Both the position numbers and the translations under genes were made by a program. DNA of 64,000 nt from CALFMR01 sp035550595 (GTDB lineage Bacteria > Acidobacteriota > Vicinamibacteria > Vicinamibacterales > SCN-69-37): the NCBI GenBank assembly GCA_035550595.1, contig DASZOV010000115.1, positions 1 to 64,000 of the forward strand. Reading direction: 5' to 3'. The notes beneath the pieces were generated by a model. The model searched no databases. It saw only the letters and a list, made by a program, of their open reading frames with translations, and had not been told where the DNA came from. Shown in pieces: positions 24,569 through 33,036 of the stretch (its first letter is position 1; every line of letters starts with the position of its first letter).

Positions 24569-26314
24569 ATGAACATTCTCGGGATCAACGCGTACCATGC
24601 GGACGTCTCGGCCGTCCTCGTTCGCGACGGCGAGCTCGTCGCGGCGGTCGAAGAAGAACGCTTCCGGCGGATCAAGCACGTCGCGGGATTCCCGACCGAG
24701 GCGATCCGTGCCGTCCTCGAGATGGGCGGCATCGGCGCAAGCGACCTCGACCATGTCGCGGTGTCGCGCCGGCCGGGCGCGCACTTCTGGCGCAAGGCGT
24801 GGTATGCGATCAGGCATCGACCCGCGGCCCGGCTCGTCCGCGATCGTGCGGCCAACCATCAACGCGTCCGCGACGTGCCGCAGACGCTCGCCGCGGCCCT
24901 CGGTCTCTCGCCGGGTCAACTGCCGACGATGCACTGGGTCGAGCATCACCCGGCGCATCTCGCGAGCACCTATTTCGTCTCGCCCTTCGACGAAGCGGCC
25001 GTATGCGCGATCGACGGATTCGGCGATTTCGTCAGCACGTCGTGGGCGACGGGCCTGGGGCCGCGGCTCGACGTCAGCCCACGTGTCTTTTTTCCGCACT
25101 CGCTCGGGCTGTTGTATCTCGCGATCACGCAATATCTCGGCTTTCCGCATTTCGGTGACGAGTTCAAAGTCATGGGACTCGCGCCGTACGGGCAGCCGGA
25201 TTTCGTCCGTGAGATTGCACAGCTCATCCGGCTTCGTCCTGGCGGCGGTTTCGATCTCGACCTGTCGTACTTCGTGCATTGGTCGGGTGGCGCGTCGATG
25301 ACCTGGGAAGCCGACGTGCCCGTCCTCGGCCGCGTCTTCAGTCCGCGTCTCGAGACGCTGCTCGGTCCGGCACGCGATCCGGGCGAGTCGCTCACGAGCC
25401 GTCACGAGGCGATTGCGGCATCGCTGCAAGTCGTCTTCGAGGACGCCGCCGTTCACGTGCTCAACGCCCTTCACGCGCGCACGAAGCTCACGCGGCTGTG
25501 CCTGGCCGGCGGTTGCGCCATGAACAGCGTGGCCAACGGCAAGATCCGCGAGCGCACACCGTTCACCGACGTCTACATCCAGCCTGCGTCGGCCGACAAC
25601 GGCACGGCGCTCGGCGCGGCCTACTGGGTGTGGAACCAGGTGCTCGGCCAGCCACGGCGTTTCGCCATGGATCATGGCTACTGGGGCCCGGCCTTCGACG
25701 AGGAGAGCATTCGCGCCGCGTTGGCGGCGCGCGCGGCCGACGTCGGCAAAGCCGGCTGCACTGCCCAGGCTTTCGACCGCCGCGAGGCGCTCTGCGTCTT
25801 CGTTGCCGATCGCATCGCGGCTGGCGACGTCGTCGGCTGGTTCCAGGGACGGATGGAGTGGGGGGCGCGCGCGCTTGGTAACCGCAGCATCCTCGCCGAT
25901 CCGCGGCGCGCCGACATGCGCGAGATCATCAACACCAAGATCAAGTTCCGCGAGAAGTTCCGTCCGTTCGCGCCGTCGGTCCTCGAGGAAGCGCACGCCG
26001 AGTACTTCGTCGGATCGGTGCCGGATCGCTTCATGATGCAGGTCTACCCGGTGCGTCCGGAGAAGCGTGACGTCATTCCCGCCGTGACGCACGTCGACGG
26101 TTCGGGCCGCCTGCAGACGGTCAGCCGCGATACGAATCCGTTGTATTGGGAGTTGATTCACACGTTCGGCGAGCGGACCGGTGTGCCGATGGTGCTCAAT
26201 ACGTCGTTCAACGAGAACGAACCCATCGTGCTCGGCCCCGATCAAGCGCTCGACTGTTTTCTGCGCACACACATGGACGTGCTCGTCATGGGCCGGCACG
26301 TCCTCGTCAAGTAG
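24569..26314 (+). CDS. NodU/CmcH-family carbamoyltransferase
   Basis: The product is 581 residues. The N-terminal domain has the ASKHA-like phosphate loop (MNILGINAYHADVSAVLVRD) and the conserved EHHPAHLASTYFVSPF with CAIDGFGDF. The C-terminal domain contains LCLAGGCAMNSVANGKIRER, QGRMEWGARALGNRSILADP and KFREKFRPFAPSVLEE, diagnostic of O-carbamoyltransferases that use carbamoyl phosphate. In EPS loci these modify sugar hydroxyls, as NodU does on Nod factors. Its presence predicts an O-carbamoylated residue in the polymer. Confidence 0.9.
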   Translation: MNILGINAYHADVSAVLVRDGELVAAVEEERFRRIKHVAGFPTEAIRAVLEMGGIGASDLDHVAVSRRPGAHFWRKAWYAIRHRPAARLVRDRAANHQRVRDVPQTLAAALGLSPGQLPTMHWVEHHPAHLASTYFVSPFDEAAVCAIDGFGDFVSTSWATGLGPRLDVSPRVFFPHSLGLLYLAITQYLGFPHFGDEFKVMGLAPYGQPDFVREIAQLIRLRPGGGFDLDLSYFVHWSGGASMTWEADVPVLGRVFSPRLETLLGPARDPGESLTSRHEAIAASLQVVFEDAAVHVLNALHARTKLTRLCLAGGCAMNSVANGKIRERTPFTDVYIQPASADNGTALGAAYWVWNQVLGQPRRFAMDHGYWGPAFDEESIRAALAARAADVGKAGCTAQAFDRREALCVFVADRIAAGDVVGWFQGRMEWGARALGNRSILADPRRADMREIINTKIKFREKFRPFAPSVLEEAHAEYFVGSVPDRFMMQVYPVRPEKRDVIPAVTHVDGSGRLQTVSRDTNPLYWELIHTFGERTGVPMVLNTSFNENEPIVLGPDQALDCFLRTHMDVLVMGRHVLVK

Positions 26315-26320
26315 CGGACC

Positions 26321-27586
26321 GTGCACATCGCGTTCTTCAACCGTTCGTACGCGCCCGACGAGACCGCGACCGCGCAACTGCTCGCCGACCTCGCGGAGGG
26401 ACTCGTCCGCGACCACGGCTGTCGCGTGTCGGTCGTGGCCGGACTACCAGCCGCTGCGGAAGCACGCGGACAGCGGACGACCGTCCGCGAGGAGCGCAAC
26501 GGCGTCTCGGTGATTCGCGTGCGCGGCACGCAGTTCGCCAAGCGGCGTTTCGTGGGCCGCGCCATGAATTACCTCACGTATTTCCTCTCGGCATGCCGTG
26601 CCGGCCTCACGCTCGATCGTCCGGACGTGGTCGTCGCGCTGACCGATCCTCCGATCATCGGCCTGGCTGCCCGACTGGCGGGACTGCGCGCCGGCGCGCC
26701 GCTCGTCATGATCTTCAACGACCTCTTTCCTGAAGTCGCCGTCCTGCTCGAGGGCTTTCGCAGTCCGGCGATCAACGCCGCGTTGCAGCGCGTGAATCGC
26801 TATCTCGTCCGACACGCCGCGCTGTCGGTCGCGCTGGGCGAGACGATGAGGCGGAGGCTGGTCGAGACCAAAGGGGCGCCGGCCGACCGGACCATCGTCA
26901 TCGCGAACTGGGCGGACACGCGAGCCATCGTGCCCGAGCCGAAGCCGAACGCGTTCACCGCCGCGCACAATCTCGACGGCACGTTCGTCGTCATGCACTC
27001 CGGCAACCTCGGACTTTCGCAGAATCTCGACACGCTCATCGATGCCGCGGCGCTCCTGGCCGACAGTCCGGACATCCACGTCGTGCTTCAGGGCGACGGC
27101 GTGAAGAAGGCGGACCTGCAGCGGCGCGTGAAGGAAGCCGGGCTGGCCAACGTGTCGTTTCTGCCGTTTCAGCCGCGCGAGCGTTTGTCCGCGTCGTTCG
27201 CGGCCGCCGACGTCTTCGTCGTCTCGCTGCAGCGCGGCATGGCCGGCTGCATCGTGCCGAGCAAGCTCTACGGCATCCTCGCGGCGGGACGCCCCTACGT
27301 CGCGGCCGTCGAAGACGACTGCGAGGTCGCGGCGCTCACGATCGAGCACGACTGCGGCGTGGTGATTCCGCCGGGCGATGCGCCCGCCCTCGCGGCGGCG
27401 ATCCGCCGTCTGCGCGCGGATCCGGATGGCCTCGCGCGGCAAGGCGCCAACGCACGGCAGGCGTCGTACGCTTTCGACCGCCGCGTACAGATAGGGAAGT
27501 ATGCCGAGGCGTTCGGCCGCGTATACGCGTCGCGGTCCCATGGCCGGGCACGAGCGTCTGAGGAAACGGCTGATGTCCACCGCTGA
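26321..27586 (+). CDS. family 4 glycosyltransferase (WbuB-like)
   Basis: The product is 421 residues with a GTG start 6 bp after the carbamoyltransferase. N-terminus: HIAFFNRSYAPDETATAQLL. Donor domain: FVVMHSGNLGLSQNLDTLID, then VVSLQRGMAGCIVPSKLYGI with LAAGRPYVAAVEDDCEVA, the arrangement of WbuB-type GT4 enzymes (often aminosugar transferases). The 3' end overlaps the initiating transferase gene by 14 bp. Confidence 0.88.
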   Translation: MHIAFFNRSYAPDETATAQLLADLAEGLVRDHGCRVSVVAGLPAAAEARGQRTTVREERNGVSVIRVRGTQFAKRRFVGRAMNYLTYFLSACRAGLTLDRPDVVVALTDPPIIGLAARLAGLRAGAPLVMIFNDLFPEVAVLLEGFRSPAINAALQRVNRYLVRHAALSVALGETMRRRLVETKGAPADRTIVIANWADTRAIVPEPKPNAFTAAHNLDGTFVVMHSGNLGLSQNLDTLIDAAALLADSPDIHVVLQGDGVKKADLQRRVKEAGLANVSFLPFQPRERLSASFAAADVFVVSLQRGMAGCIVPSKLYGILAAGRPYVAAVEDDCEVAALTIEHDCGVVIPPGDAPALAAAIRRLRADPDGLARQGANARQASYAFDRRVQIGKYAEAFGRVYASRSHGRARASEETADVHR

Positions 27587-28262
27587 TTCGCGCGTGGCGC
27601 CGGTGGTCGTGGACGCCACCCGTGCGCGTGGCGGCGCGAGATCGCGCCTGTCGCTCGGATTGAAACGCGCGATGGACGTGACGCTCTCCGGCGCCGGCCT
27701 CCTCGCGTCGTCTCCGCTCTGGCTCGTCATCGCGATCGCCGTCAAGGCCGAGGACGGCGGCCCGGTGTTCTACGGGCAGGATCGCGTCGGGCAGGGTGGC
27801 CGAATCTTTCAAGTCGTCAAGTTCCGGTCCATGATCCCGAATGCCGAGTCCGGCGTCGGCGCGCTGCAGTCGGGCGTGGCCGATCCGCGCGTCACGCGTG
27901 TCGGCCGCCTGCTGCGGGCGACCGCGCTCGACGAGCTGCCGCAACTCTGGAACATCCTGCGCGGCGACATGAGCTTCGTCGGCCCGCGCGCGCTCCGTCC
28001 GGGCGAAATCGAAGTCTCGGGCAACGGCCGAGAAGAGCGACTGGAAGACGTGCCCGGCTTCGACGCGCGCTGCCGCGTCCGTCCGGGGCTCACCGGCGTT
28101 GCCCAGATCTTCGCGGCGCGGGATATTCCCCGTCGGCAGAAGTTCCGTTACGATGCCCTCTACATGCGACGGCAGTCATTCGGGTTGGACGTGCGTCTCG
28201 TGTTGCTCTCGTTCTGGATCACGATGAAGGGAACATGGGAGGAAAGGGGACGCAAGTTCTGA
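27573..28262 (+). CDS. undecaprenyl-phosphate sugar phosphotransferase (WcaJ/PglC-like, short form)
   Basis: The product is 229 residues. It has one N-terminal hydrophobic helix (KRAMDVTLSGAGLLASSPLW) and the catalytic core of bacterial sugar transferases: GQDRVGQGGRIFQVVKFRSM, DELPQLWNILRGDMSFVGPR and RPGLTGVAQIF. This monotopic short form lacks the multi-helix N-terminal half of WcaJ/WbaP. It starts the repeat unit by moving a sugar phosphate onto undecaprenyl phosphate. ATG 27573 has GAGGAA about 9 nt upstream. Confidence 0.9.
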   Translation: MSTADSRVAPVVVDATRARGGARSRLSLGLKRAMDVTLSGAGLLASSPLWLVIAIAVKAEDGGPVFYGQDRVGQGGRIFQVVKFRSMIPNAESGVGALQSGVADPRVTRVGRLLRATALDELPQLWNILRGDMSFVGPRALRPGEIEVSGNGREERLEDVPGFDARCRVRPGLTGVAQIFAARDIPRRQKFRYDALYMRRQSFGLDVRLVLLSFWITMKGTWEERGRKF

Positions 28263-29449
28263 CGGCCGTGCGTGACGTGGTCGTCGTGGGCGCGGGACCG
28301 GCGGGATCGGTCACCGCTGCAGCGCTCGCCGAACGCGGCCACGACGTGCTCGTGCTCGAAGAGCATCCAGTCGTTGGCGAACCCGTGCATTGCACGGGCC
28401 TGCTCGGCCTCGACGCCTTCGACGAATTCGATCTGCCGCGCGACTTGATCCTCGGGCATGCGGCCGGCGCGCGCTTCTGGGGCGCCGCCGGCCAGTCGGT
28501 GCCGATCGCGTCGCATCGCGCACAGGCGACGATCATCGACCGCGCCCGCCTCGATGCCGTGTTGGCGGCTCGCGCGGTTCAACGGGGCGCGGAACTCCGT
28601 CTCGATCAGCGCGTCGAGCGCGTCGCGCCAGACGCCAGCGGCGTCAGCATCACCATCCGCGGGGCCGACGCTCCGATTCGCGCGCGTAGCTGCGTGCTCG
28701 CATGCGGCGCGCACTACGGACTCCAGCGGAGCCTCGGCATCGCGCCTCCTTCGACGTTCCTTCTGAGCGCGCAGATCGAGACGCCTTTCCCGGCGAGCTC
28801 TGAAATCGAAGTCCGCTTCGGTCGCCAAGTCGCGCCGTCGGGTTTCGCTTGGTTGGTGCCGTTCTTTCGCGACGGCGTCCCGTATGCGCGTGCGGGCCTG
28901 ATGAGCGACACGCGCAGTGGCGAGCGGTTCGGCGCCTTCGTCGCCTCGCTCGCCGAACGGGCCGGTACCGACCCGCGCGATCTGCCTCGGCCGCGCCTCA
29001 AGATGTTGCCACTTGGCCCCGTGGCGCGGACCTACTCGGACCGCATCGTGCTCGTCGGCGATGCGGCCGGACTCGTGAAGCCCACGACCGGCGGCGGCAT
29101 CTATTACGGGCTCTTGAGCGGCCGCATGGCCGCCGATGTCCTCGACGATGCCCTCGGCCGCGATCGGCTGCGGGCGCGAAACCTCCGTGGATATGAGTCG
29201 CAGTGGCGCCGGCGACTGGGACACGAGATTCGCGTCGCACTCGCGTTCCGTCGTCTCGTCGCGGGATTGAACGACGAGTCGATCGACGCGCTCATCGACC
29301 TCGCGCAGGTCAACGGCGTCGTGCCGCTCCTGCAGGAGACGGCGTCGTTCAACTGGCACCGCAAGGCAGCGGTCGCGCTGCTCGCGCACCCGGCGTTCCG
29401 CCGCATCGTGCTCGATTCCTGGGTGCGCGCCGCCGCTGGTTCTGCGTAG
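28235..29449 (+). CDS. FAD-dependent oxidoreductase, geranylgeranyl reductase family
   Basis: The product is 404 residues from ATG 28235, or 393 from GTG 28268. The dinucleotide-binding fold is VVVVGAGPAGSVTAAALAER with the substrate-side motif VGEPVHCTGLLGLDAFDEFD. The FAD-binding closing motif is GDAAGLVKPTTGGGIYYGLL, which is characteristic of geranylgeranyl reductases that hydrogenate isoprenoid chains. Its position right after the undecaprenyl-phosphate sugar transferase suggests it could reduce the isoprenoid carrier, making a dolichol-like alpha-saturated lipid, or modify another operon substrate. That is inference. Confidence 0.75.
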   Translation: MGGKGTQVLTAVRDVVVVGAGPAGSVTAAALAERGHDVLVLEEHPVVGEPVHCTGLLGLDAFDEFDLPRDLILGHAAGARFWGAAGQSVPIASHRAQATIIDRARLDAVLAARAVQRGAELRLDQRVERVAPDASGVSITIRGADAPIRARSCVLACGAHYGLQRSLGIAPPSTFLLSAQIETPFPASSEIEVRFGRQVAPSGFAWLVPFFRDGVPYARAGLMSDTRSGERFGAFVASLAERAGTDPRDLPRPRLKMLPLGPVARTYSDRIVLVGDAAGLVKPTTGGGIYYGLLSGRMAADVLDDALGRDRLRARNLRGYESQWRRRLGHEIRVALAFRRLVAGLNDESIDALIDLAQVNGVVPLLQETASFNWHRKAAVALLAHPAFRRIVLDSWVRAAAGSA

Positions 29450-29459
29450 GAACACGACC

Positions 29460-30572
29460 GTGGATCGCGTGTTGGACCTCCTCTCCACCGTGCTCCGCGG
29501 CGACGCTCCGCGCGCGTCGGCATGGGACGCCGTCGATCGGACCGAGCTCCTGACGATTGCCGACGAGCAAGGCGTCCTTCCACTCGTCGCCGATCGGCTC
29601 AGCACCGCGTCATGGACGCCGCCGGCGTTGCGCGCCGCGCTCACGCCGCGCCTCGCATCGGCCGCGGCGCTCGACGCCGTCCAGGAAGTCGACCTCGCGA
29701 GGCTCCTGGGGGCCATGGCCGCGCAGCACGTCGACGCACTCCTCTTCAAGGGCGCCGCGCTCGCCTACACGCACTATCGCCAGCCACATCTTCGGCCGCG
29801 TTTGGACACCGATCTCCTCGTGCCGCCTGACGGCCGCGAGGCGGCGCGGCGAGTCCTGCACGCGGAGGGCTACCAGCTCGTCGCGCAGGTCGAAGGCGAC
29901 CTCGTCATGTATCAGGAGACGTACGTCCGTCGGCCGTCCGGCCGACCCGCGCACGTCGTCGACCTGCACTGGAGACTGGCGAATCCGCAGCGGTTCGGCC
30001 AGGTCTTCACCTACACCGACCTCGCACGCCGTGCCGCGCCGATTGCCGCACTCTATCCTGCGGCACGTGCGCCACGCGCCGTCGACGCGTTACTGCTCGC
30101 GTGCGTGCACCGCGTGATTCACCACGCCGCGTCCGAGCGGCTCATCTGGCTGTTCGACATCCACCTCGTGGCGGCGTCGCTTTCGACGGCGGAGTGGCGC
30201 GATCTGGAGGCGAGGGCCGTCGAGCGCGGCATCGCACCGTTCTGTCTCTCCGGCCTGAGACTCGCTGCTGCGCGTTTCAGAACGCGCGTGCCCGAAAGCG
30301 TGCTCGGTCGTCTCTCCGCCGCCGCTCGCGCCAGCGGCCGCGGGGAAGCCGCACGTCTGGTCGGGCCGCCGCGGCGTCACGTCACGCAGGTCGTGGCCGA
30401 TCTGCGCGCGCTGCCCGGCTGGTCGGCGCGCTGTCGGCTCATGTCGCAGCATCTCTTTCCGTCCGCGCGCTACATGCGCGGCACTTACGCGCCAGCCAGC
30501 CGGCTGCCACTGGCCGTGCTGTACGTGCGCCGCGCCTGGCACGGCGCACGCCGCTGGCTCGTCCGTCCATGA
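29460..30572 (+). CDS. uncharacterised nucleotidyltransferase-fold protein (PF14907-like)
   Basis: The product is 370 residues with a GTG start. The nucleotidyltransferase-like core is visible as VDALLFKGAALAYTHYRQPH followed by RPRLDTDLLVPPDGREAARR, with later GYQLV and VDLHWRL segments. This is the usual pattern of PF14907 proteins. They occur both in EPS loci and as accessory genes of lasso peptide clusters, and their reaction is unknown. Here the gene is tightly coupled to EPS genes (ATGA overlap with the ligase), although a lasso cluster lies 4 kb away on the other strand. Confidence 0.7.
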   Translation: MDRVLDLLSTVLRGDAPRASAWDAVDRTELLTIADEQGVLPLVADRLSTASWTPPALRAALTPRLASAAALDAVQEVDLARLLGAMAAQHVDALLFKGAALAYTHYRQPHLRPRLDTDLLVPPDGREAARRVLHAEGYQLVAQVEGDLVMYQETYVRRPSGRPAHVVDLHWRLANPQRFGQVFTYTDLARRAAPIAALYPAARAPRAVDALLLACVHRVIHHAASERLIWLFDIHLVAASLSTAEWRDLEARAVERGIAPFCLSGLRLAAARFRTRVPESVLGRLSAAARASGRGEAARLVGPPRRHVTQVVADLRALPGWSARCRLMSQHLFPSARYMRGTYAPASRLPLAVLYVRRAWHGARRWLVRP

Positions 30573-31972
30573 CGGTCGTCCGTGTCGCGCGCTTTCTGAC
30601 CGTCGCCCTCGTGGCCTGGGGCGCATTCGCGTTCGGCGCGGTGTATCCCTGGGCGTACTGGCCGCTGGCTGCGGTCGCAGCACTCGTCGGCCTCTGGGGC
30701 ATCGTCGAAGGCCGGGCCTGGAACGATCCGCGCGCCCGGCGTCTCGGTTTCGCGCTGGCCGTGCTCGTCGTCGCCGTCGCGCTGCAGGTCACGCCGCTCC
30801 CCGTGTCCTGGACGACGGCGATCTCGCCAGGCATCGATCGGTTCTTCGAACAGTACCAGCTCGGCTACACGCCGCCGGCGGCGGGATGGCGCGCGCTCTC
30901 GCTCGTGCCGGACAACACGCTGGTCGTGCTGGTCGTCCTCGCAGGCTTCGCGCTGCTGCTCGTCGGACTCGTGCGCACGGTACGGCGCATGGGACTCGAT
31001 TGGCTCGCGACGGAACTCATGGGGATCGGCGTCGCACTGGCCGTCTTCGGTGTCGTCCAGCGCGCGCTCCTCGGTATCGATTCCGGTCACCCGCTCGTGT
31101 ACGGCTTGTGGGCGCCGACCGAAGGCGGCCAGCCGTTCGGCCCGTTCATCAACCGCAATCACTTCGCCGGCTGGATGACGATGGTGCTGCCCGTCGTCAT
31201 GGGATATTCGTGCGCGCTCGCGCAGCAGGTCGGCCGACCGGACACGCGCGGCTGGCGCGACTGGGTGCAGTGGGGCAGCACGGTGGAGGCGAGCCGGCTG
31301 ATTGTCGTCGGCGTGTCCATCCTCGTGATAAGCATGTCGCTCGCCTTGACCGGATCGCGATCCGGCCTCGCGGCATTCGCGGTCGCGGCGGCCGTTCTCA
31401 TGATCTTCGTCGCGCGCCGCACGCGTACGGTCGCGTGGCGTGTCGCCGCGGCGGGCTCTCTGGCCGTGCTGCTCGTGGGCGCAATCGGGTGGGCCGGGGC
31501 CGACGTGGCCGTCAATCGGTTCAGCGTCGCCGCCCGCGACCTGCCGAATCGCGTGCACGTCTGGCAGGACACGTTGCACATCGCGCGCGACTTTCCCGTG
31601 ACCGGCGTCGGCCTCGGCAGCTACGCTACGGCGATGCTCATCTACCAGACGGGCGATCGTGAGGTCATGTACGCGCAGGCTCACAACGACTACGTCCAGG
31701 CCGCGGCCGAGGGCGGGTTGCTGGTAGGATTGCCCGCGCTGTTCGTCGTCATTGTCCTCGTGCGACAGATCGTCCACCGACTCCGCACCGCCGAAGACGA
31801 CCCGATGTCGGGCTGGATTCGGATCGGCGCGATTGCCGGCCTGGCCGGCATCGCCGCGCAGTCGTTCGTCGACTTCAGCCTGCAGATCCCCGGTAACTTC
31901 GTCCTGTTCGTCCTGCTCCTGGCCATCGCGATCCATCGTCCGGCCCGTTTGCCCTATGCGCATCGGGTGTGA
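30569..31972 (+). CDS. O-antigen ligase/polymerase family membrane protein (Wzy_C)
   Basis: The product is 467 residues with about twelve hydrophobic helices (for example FLTVALVAWGAFAFGAVYPW, then GLLVGLPALFVVIVLVRQIV near the end). Wzy_C/WaaL-type signatures are present: GPFINRNHFAGWMTMVLPVV and, in the large periplasmic loop, VGLGSYATAML with AQAHNDYVQAAAEGGLLVGL. Members either ligate glycans to an acceptor or polymerise them. With another Wzy-like gene at 18124, one of the two may act as ligase. The start overlaps the previous stop by 4 bp, and the 3' end overlaps the next gene by 17 bp. Confidence 0.82.
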   Translation: MTVVRVARFLTVALVAWGAFAFGAVYPWAYWPLAAVAALVGLWGIVEGRAWNDPRARRLGFALAVLVVAVALQVTPLPVSWTTAISPGIDRFFEQYQLGYTPPAAGWRALSLVPDNTLVVLVVLAGFALLLVGLVRTVRRMGLDWLATELMGIGVALAVFGVVQRALLGIDSGHPLVYGLWAPTEGGQPFGPFINRNHFAGWMTMVLPVVMGYSCALAQQVGRPDTRGWRDWVQWGSTVEASRLIVVGVSILVISMSLALTGSRSGLAAFAVAAAVLMIFVARRTRTVAWRVAAAGSLAVLLVGAIGWAGADVAVNRFSVAARDLPNRVHVWQDTLHIARDFPVTGVGLGSYATAMLIYQTGDREVMYAQAHNDYVQAAAEGGLLVGLPALFVVIVLVRQIVHRLRTAEDDPMSGWIRIGAIAGLAGIAAQSFVDFSLQIPGNFVLFVLLLAIAIHRPARLPYAHRV

Positions 31973-32681
31973 TCTCGACGGCGTGCTGGCCGATCTGCAC
32001 ACGGCGTTTGCCGAGACCGCGCGACGGATGTTCCCCGAGGTCGCCGACGCGCTGACGCCGGCCGATGTGGCCGCGTCGCCGCCCGAAGACGACGAGCCGG
32101 CCGAGCCGGACGGGTATGCACCGCCGCCCGAGATGGCCCTCTCCCGTCGGCAATCGGACGCCGTGTGGCGCGAGCTGGAAACGCGCGAAAACTTCTGGGA
32201 GTCGCTCGGCGAAATCGAATCTGGCACCATCCGCCGGCTGGCGACGCTCGCGGACGCGCGCGGCTGGGAGTTGATCTTCCTCACGAGCCGTCCGCGATCT
32301 GCCGGACGCATCGTGCAGCAACAGAGTCAGCGCTGGCTCGCGCAGCAGGGCTACGAGATGCCGAGCCTGTTCGTTGTCCACGGATCGCGGGGCCGGATCG
32401 CCGACGCGCTCCAGCTCGACGTCGTCATCGACGATCGGCCGGAGAACTGCCTGGACGTCGTCCTCGAGTCCAAGGCCGGTGCCATCCTCGTCTGGCGCGG
32501 GACGCGCGGCAGCGTGCCGGTATCAGCCAAGCGCATGGGCATTGCCGTCGTGCCCACGATGGAAGCCTGCCTCGACGCGCTCGTCGCGGCCGATCGATCG
32601 AAAAAAGACGTCCCGCTCCTCGATCGCATCCGCCAAATCTTCGGACTGCGCACGCGGCCCGCCGCGCCATTCCTCCGCTAG
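31956..32681 (+). CDS. HAD-superfamily phosphatase, 5'(3')-nucleotidase-like
   Basis: The product is 241 residues from ATG 31956. HAD motif I is CDLDGVLAD (nucleophile and acid-base Asp), motif II is ELIFLTSRPRSAGR, and the acidic motif IV is LDVVIDDRPENCLDV. The layout fits the 5'(3')-deoxyribonucleotidase (NT5C) branch. The cap has an acidic insert (SPPEDDEPAEPDGYAPPPE). It overlaps the ligase gene by 17 bp and is the last gene of the EPS run. It may recycle nucleotides or act on a sugar phosphate. Confidence 0.75.
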   Translation: MRIGCDLDGVLADLHTAFAETARRMFPEVADALTPADVAASPPEDDEPAEPDGYAPPPEMALSRRQSDAVWRELETRENFWESLGEIESGTIRRLATLADARGWELIFLTSRPRSAGRIVQQQSQRWLAQQGYEMPSLFVVHGSRGRIADALQLDVVIDDRPENCLDVVLESKAGAILVWRGTRGSVPVSAKRMGIAVVPTMEACLDALVAADRSKKDVPLLDRIRQIFGLRTRPAAPFLR

Positions 32682-33036
32682 CTCCCACCATCTCGGCGAA
32701 CAAAATCGTGCGCGATACACGATTCTGTTCGAACGCCGTTTCACTCCTCATTCAATCCTGTTGTTCGCGTACGATTTCGTGCGCCGACGGATCTGCGGCC
32801 GATCCGTACGCCGTCCGCACGAAAACGTAACGCACGCGCGAAAGTCGTGAGCCGTGGGATCGACACCTTCCGCAGCCGCCGTCCGAGTCGCGCATTTCAC
32901 GCGAGTTTCCTGACGATCCAGCCTCGAACGCCGTGGCACATCGCTTGCCCCAAGACGACCGCGGCTGTCCTGGCGAGCACGCTCGCTGCCGGCATGCGAC
33001 AGCCAACGAGCCTCTCAGAGGCCGAAAGGGTTGTCC
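32682..33036. other. 355-bp intergenic region after the EPS locus
   Basis: No convincing gene or RNA was seen. Possible reading frames here lack start signals and homology cues. The stretch is locally less GC-rich near 32700-32780 and contains one perfect 7-7-7 palindrome (32704-32724) and a nearby ACGATTTCGTGCGCC (from 32771) that partly repeats one arm. No T-rich terminator is visible after the HAD gene. Confidence 0.5.
32704..32724. promoter_or_regulatory. perfect inverted repeat, operator-like
   Basis: AATCGTG-N7-CACGATT is a perfect 7-bp inverted repeat with 14 bp centre to centre, in a locally AT-richer gap 23 bp after the last EPS gene. The size and symmetry suit a dimeric regulator site. 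It could also be a weak hairpin. Confidence 0.3.

Noticed and set aside
24518..26416. 632-codon minus-strand frame
   Set aside because: It is antisense to the NodU-type carbamoyltransferase, which has intact family motifs.
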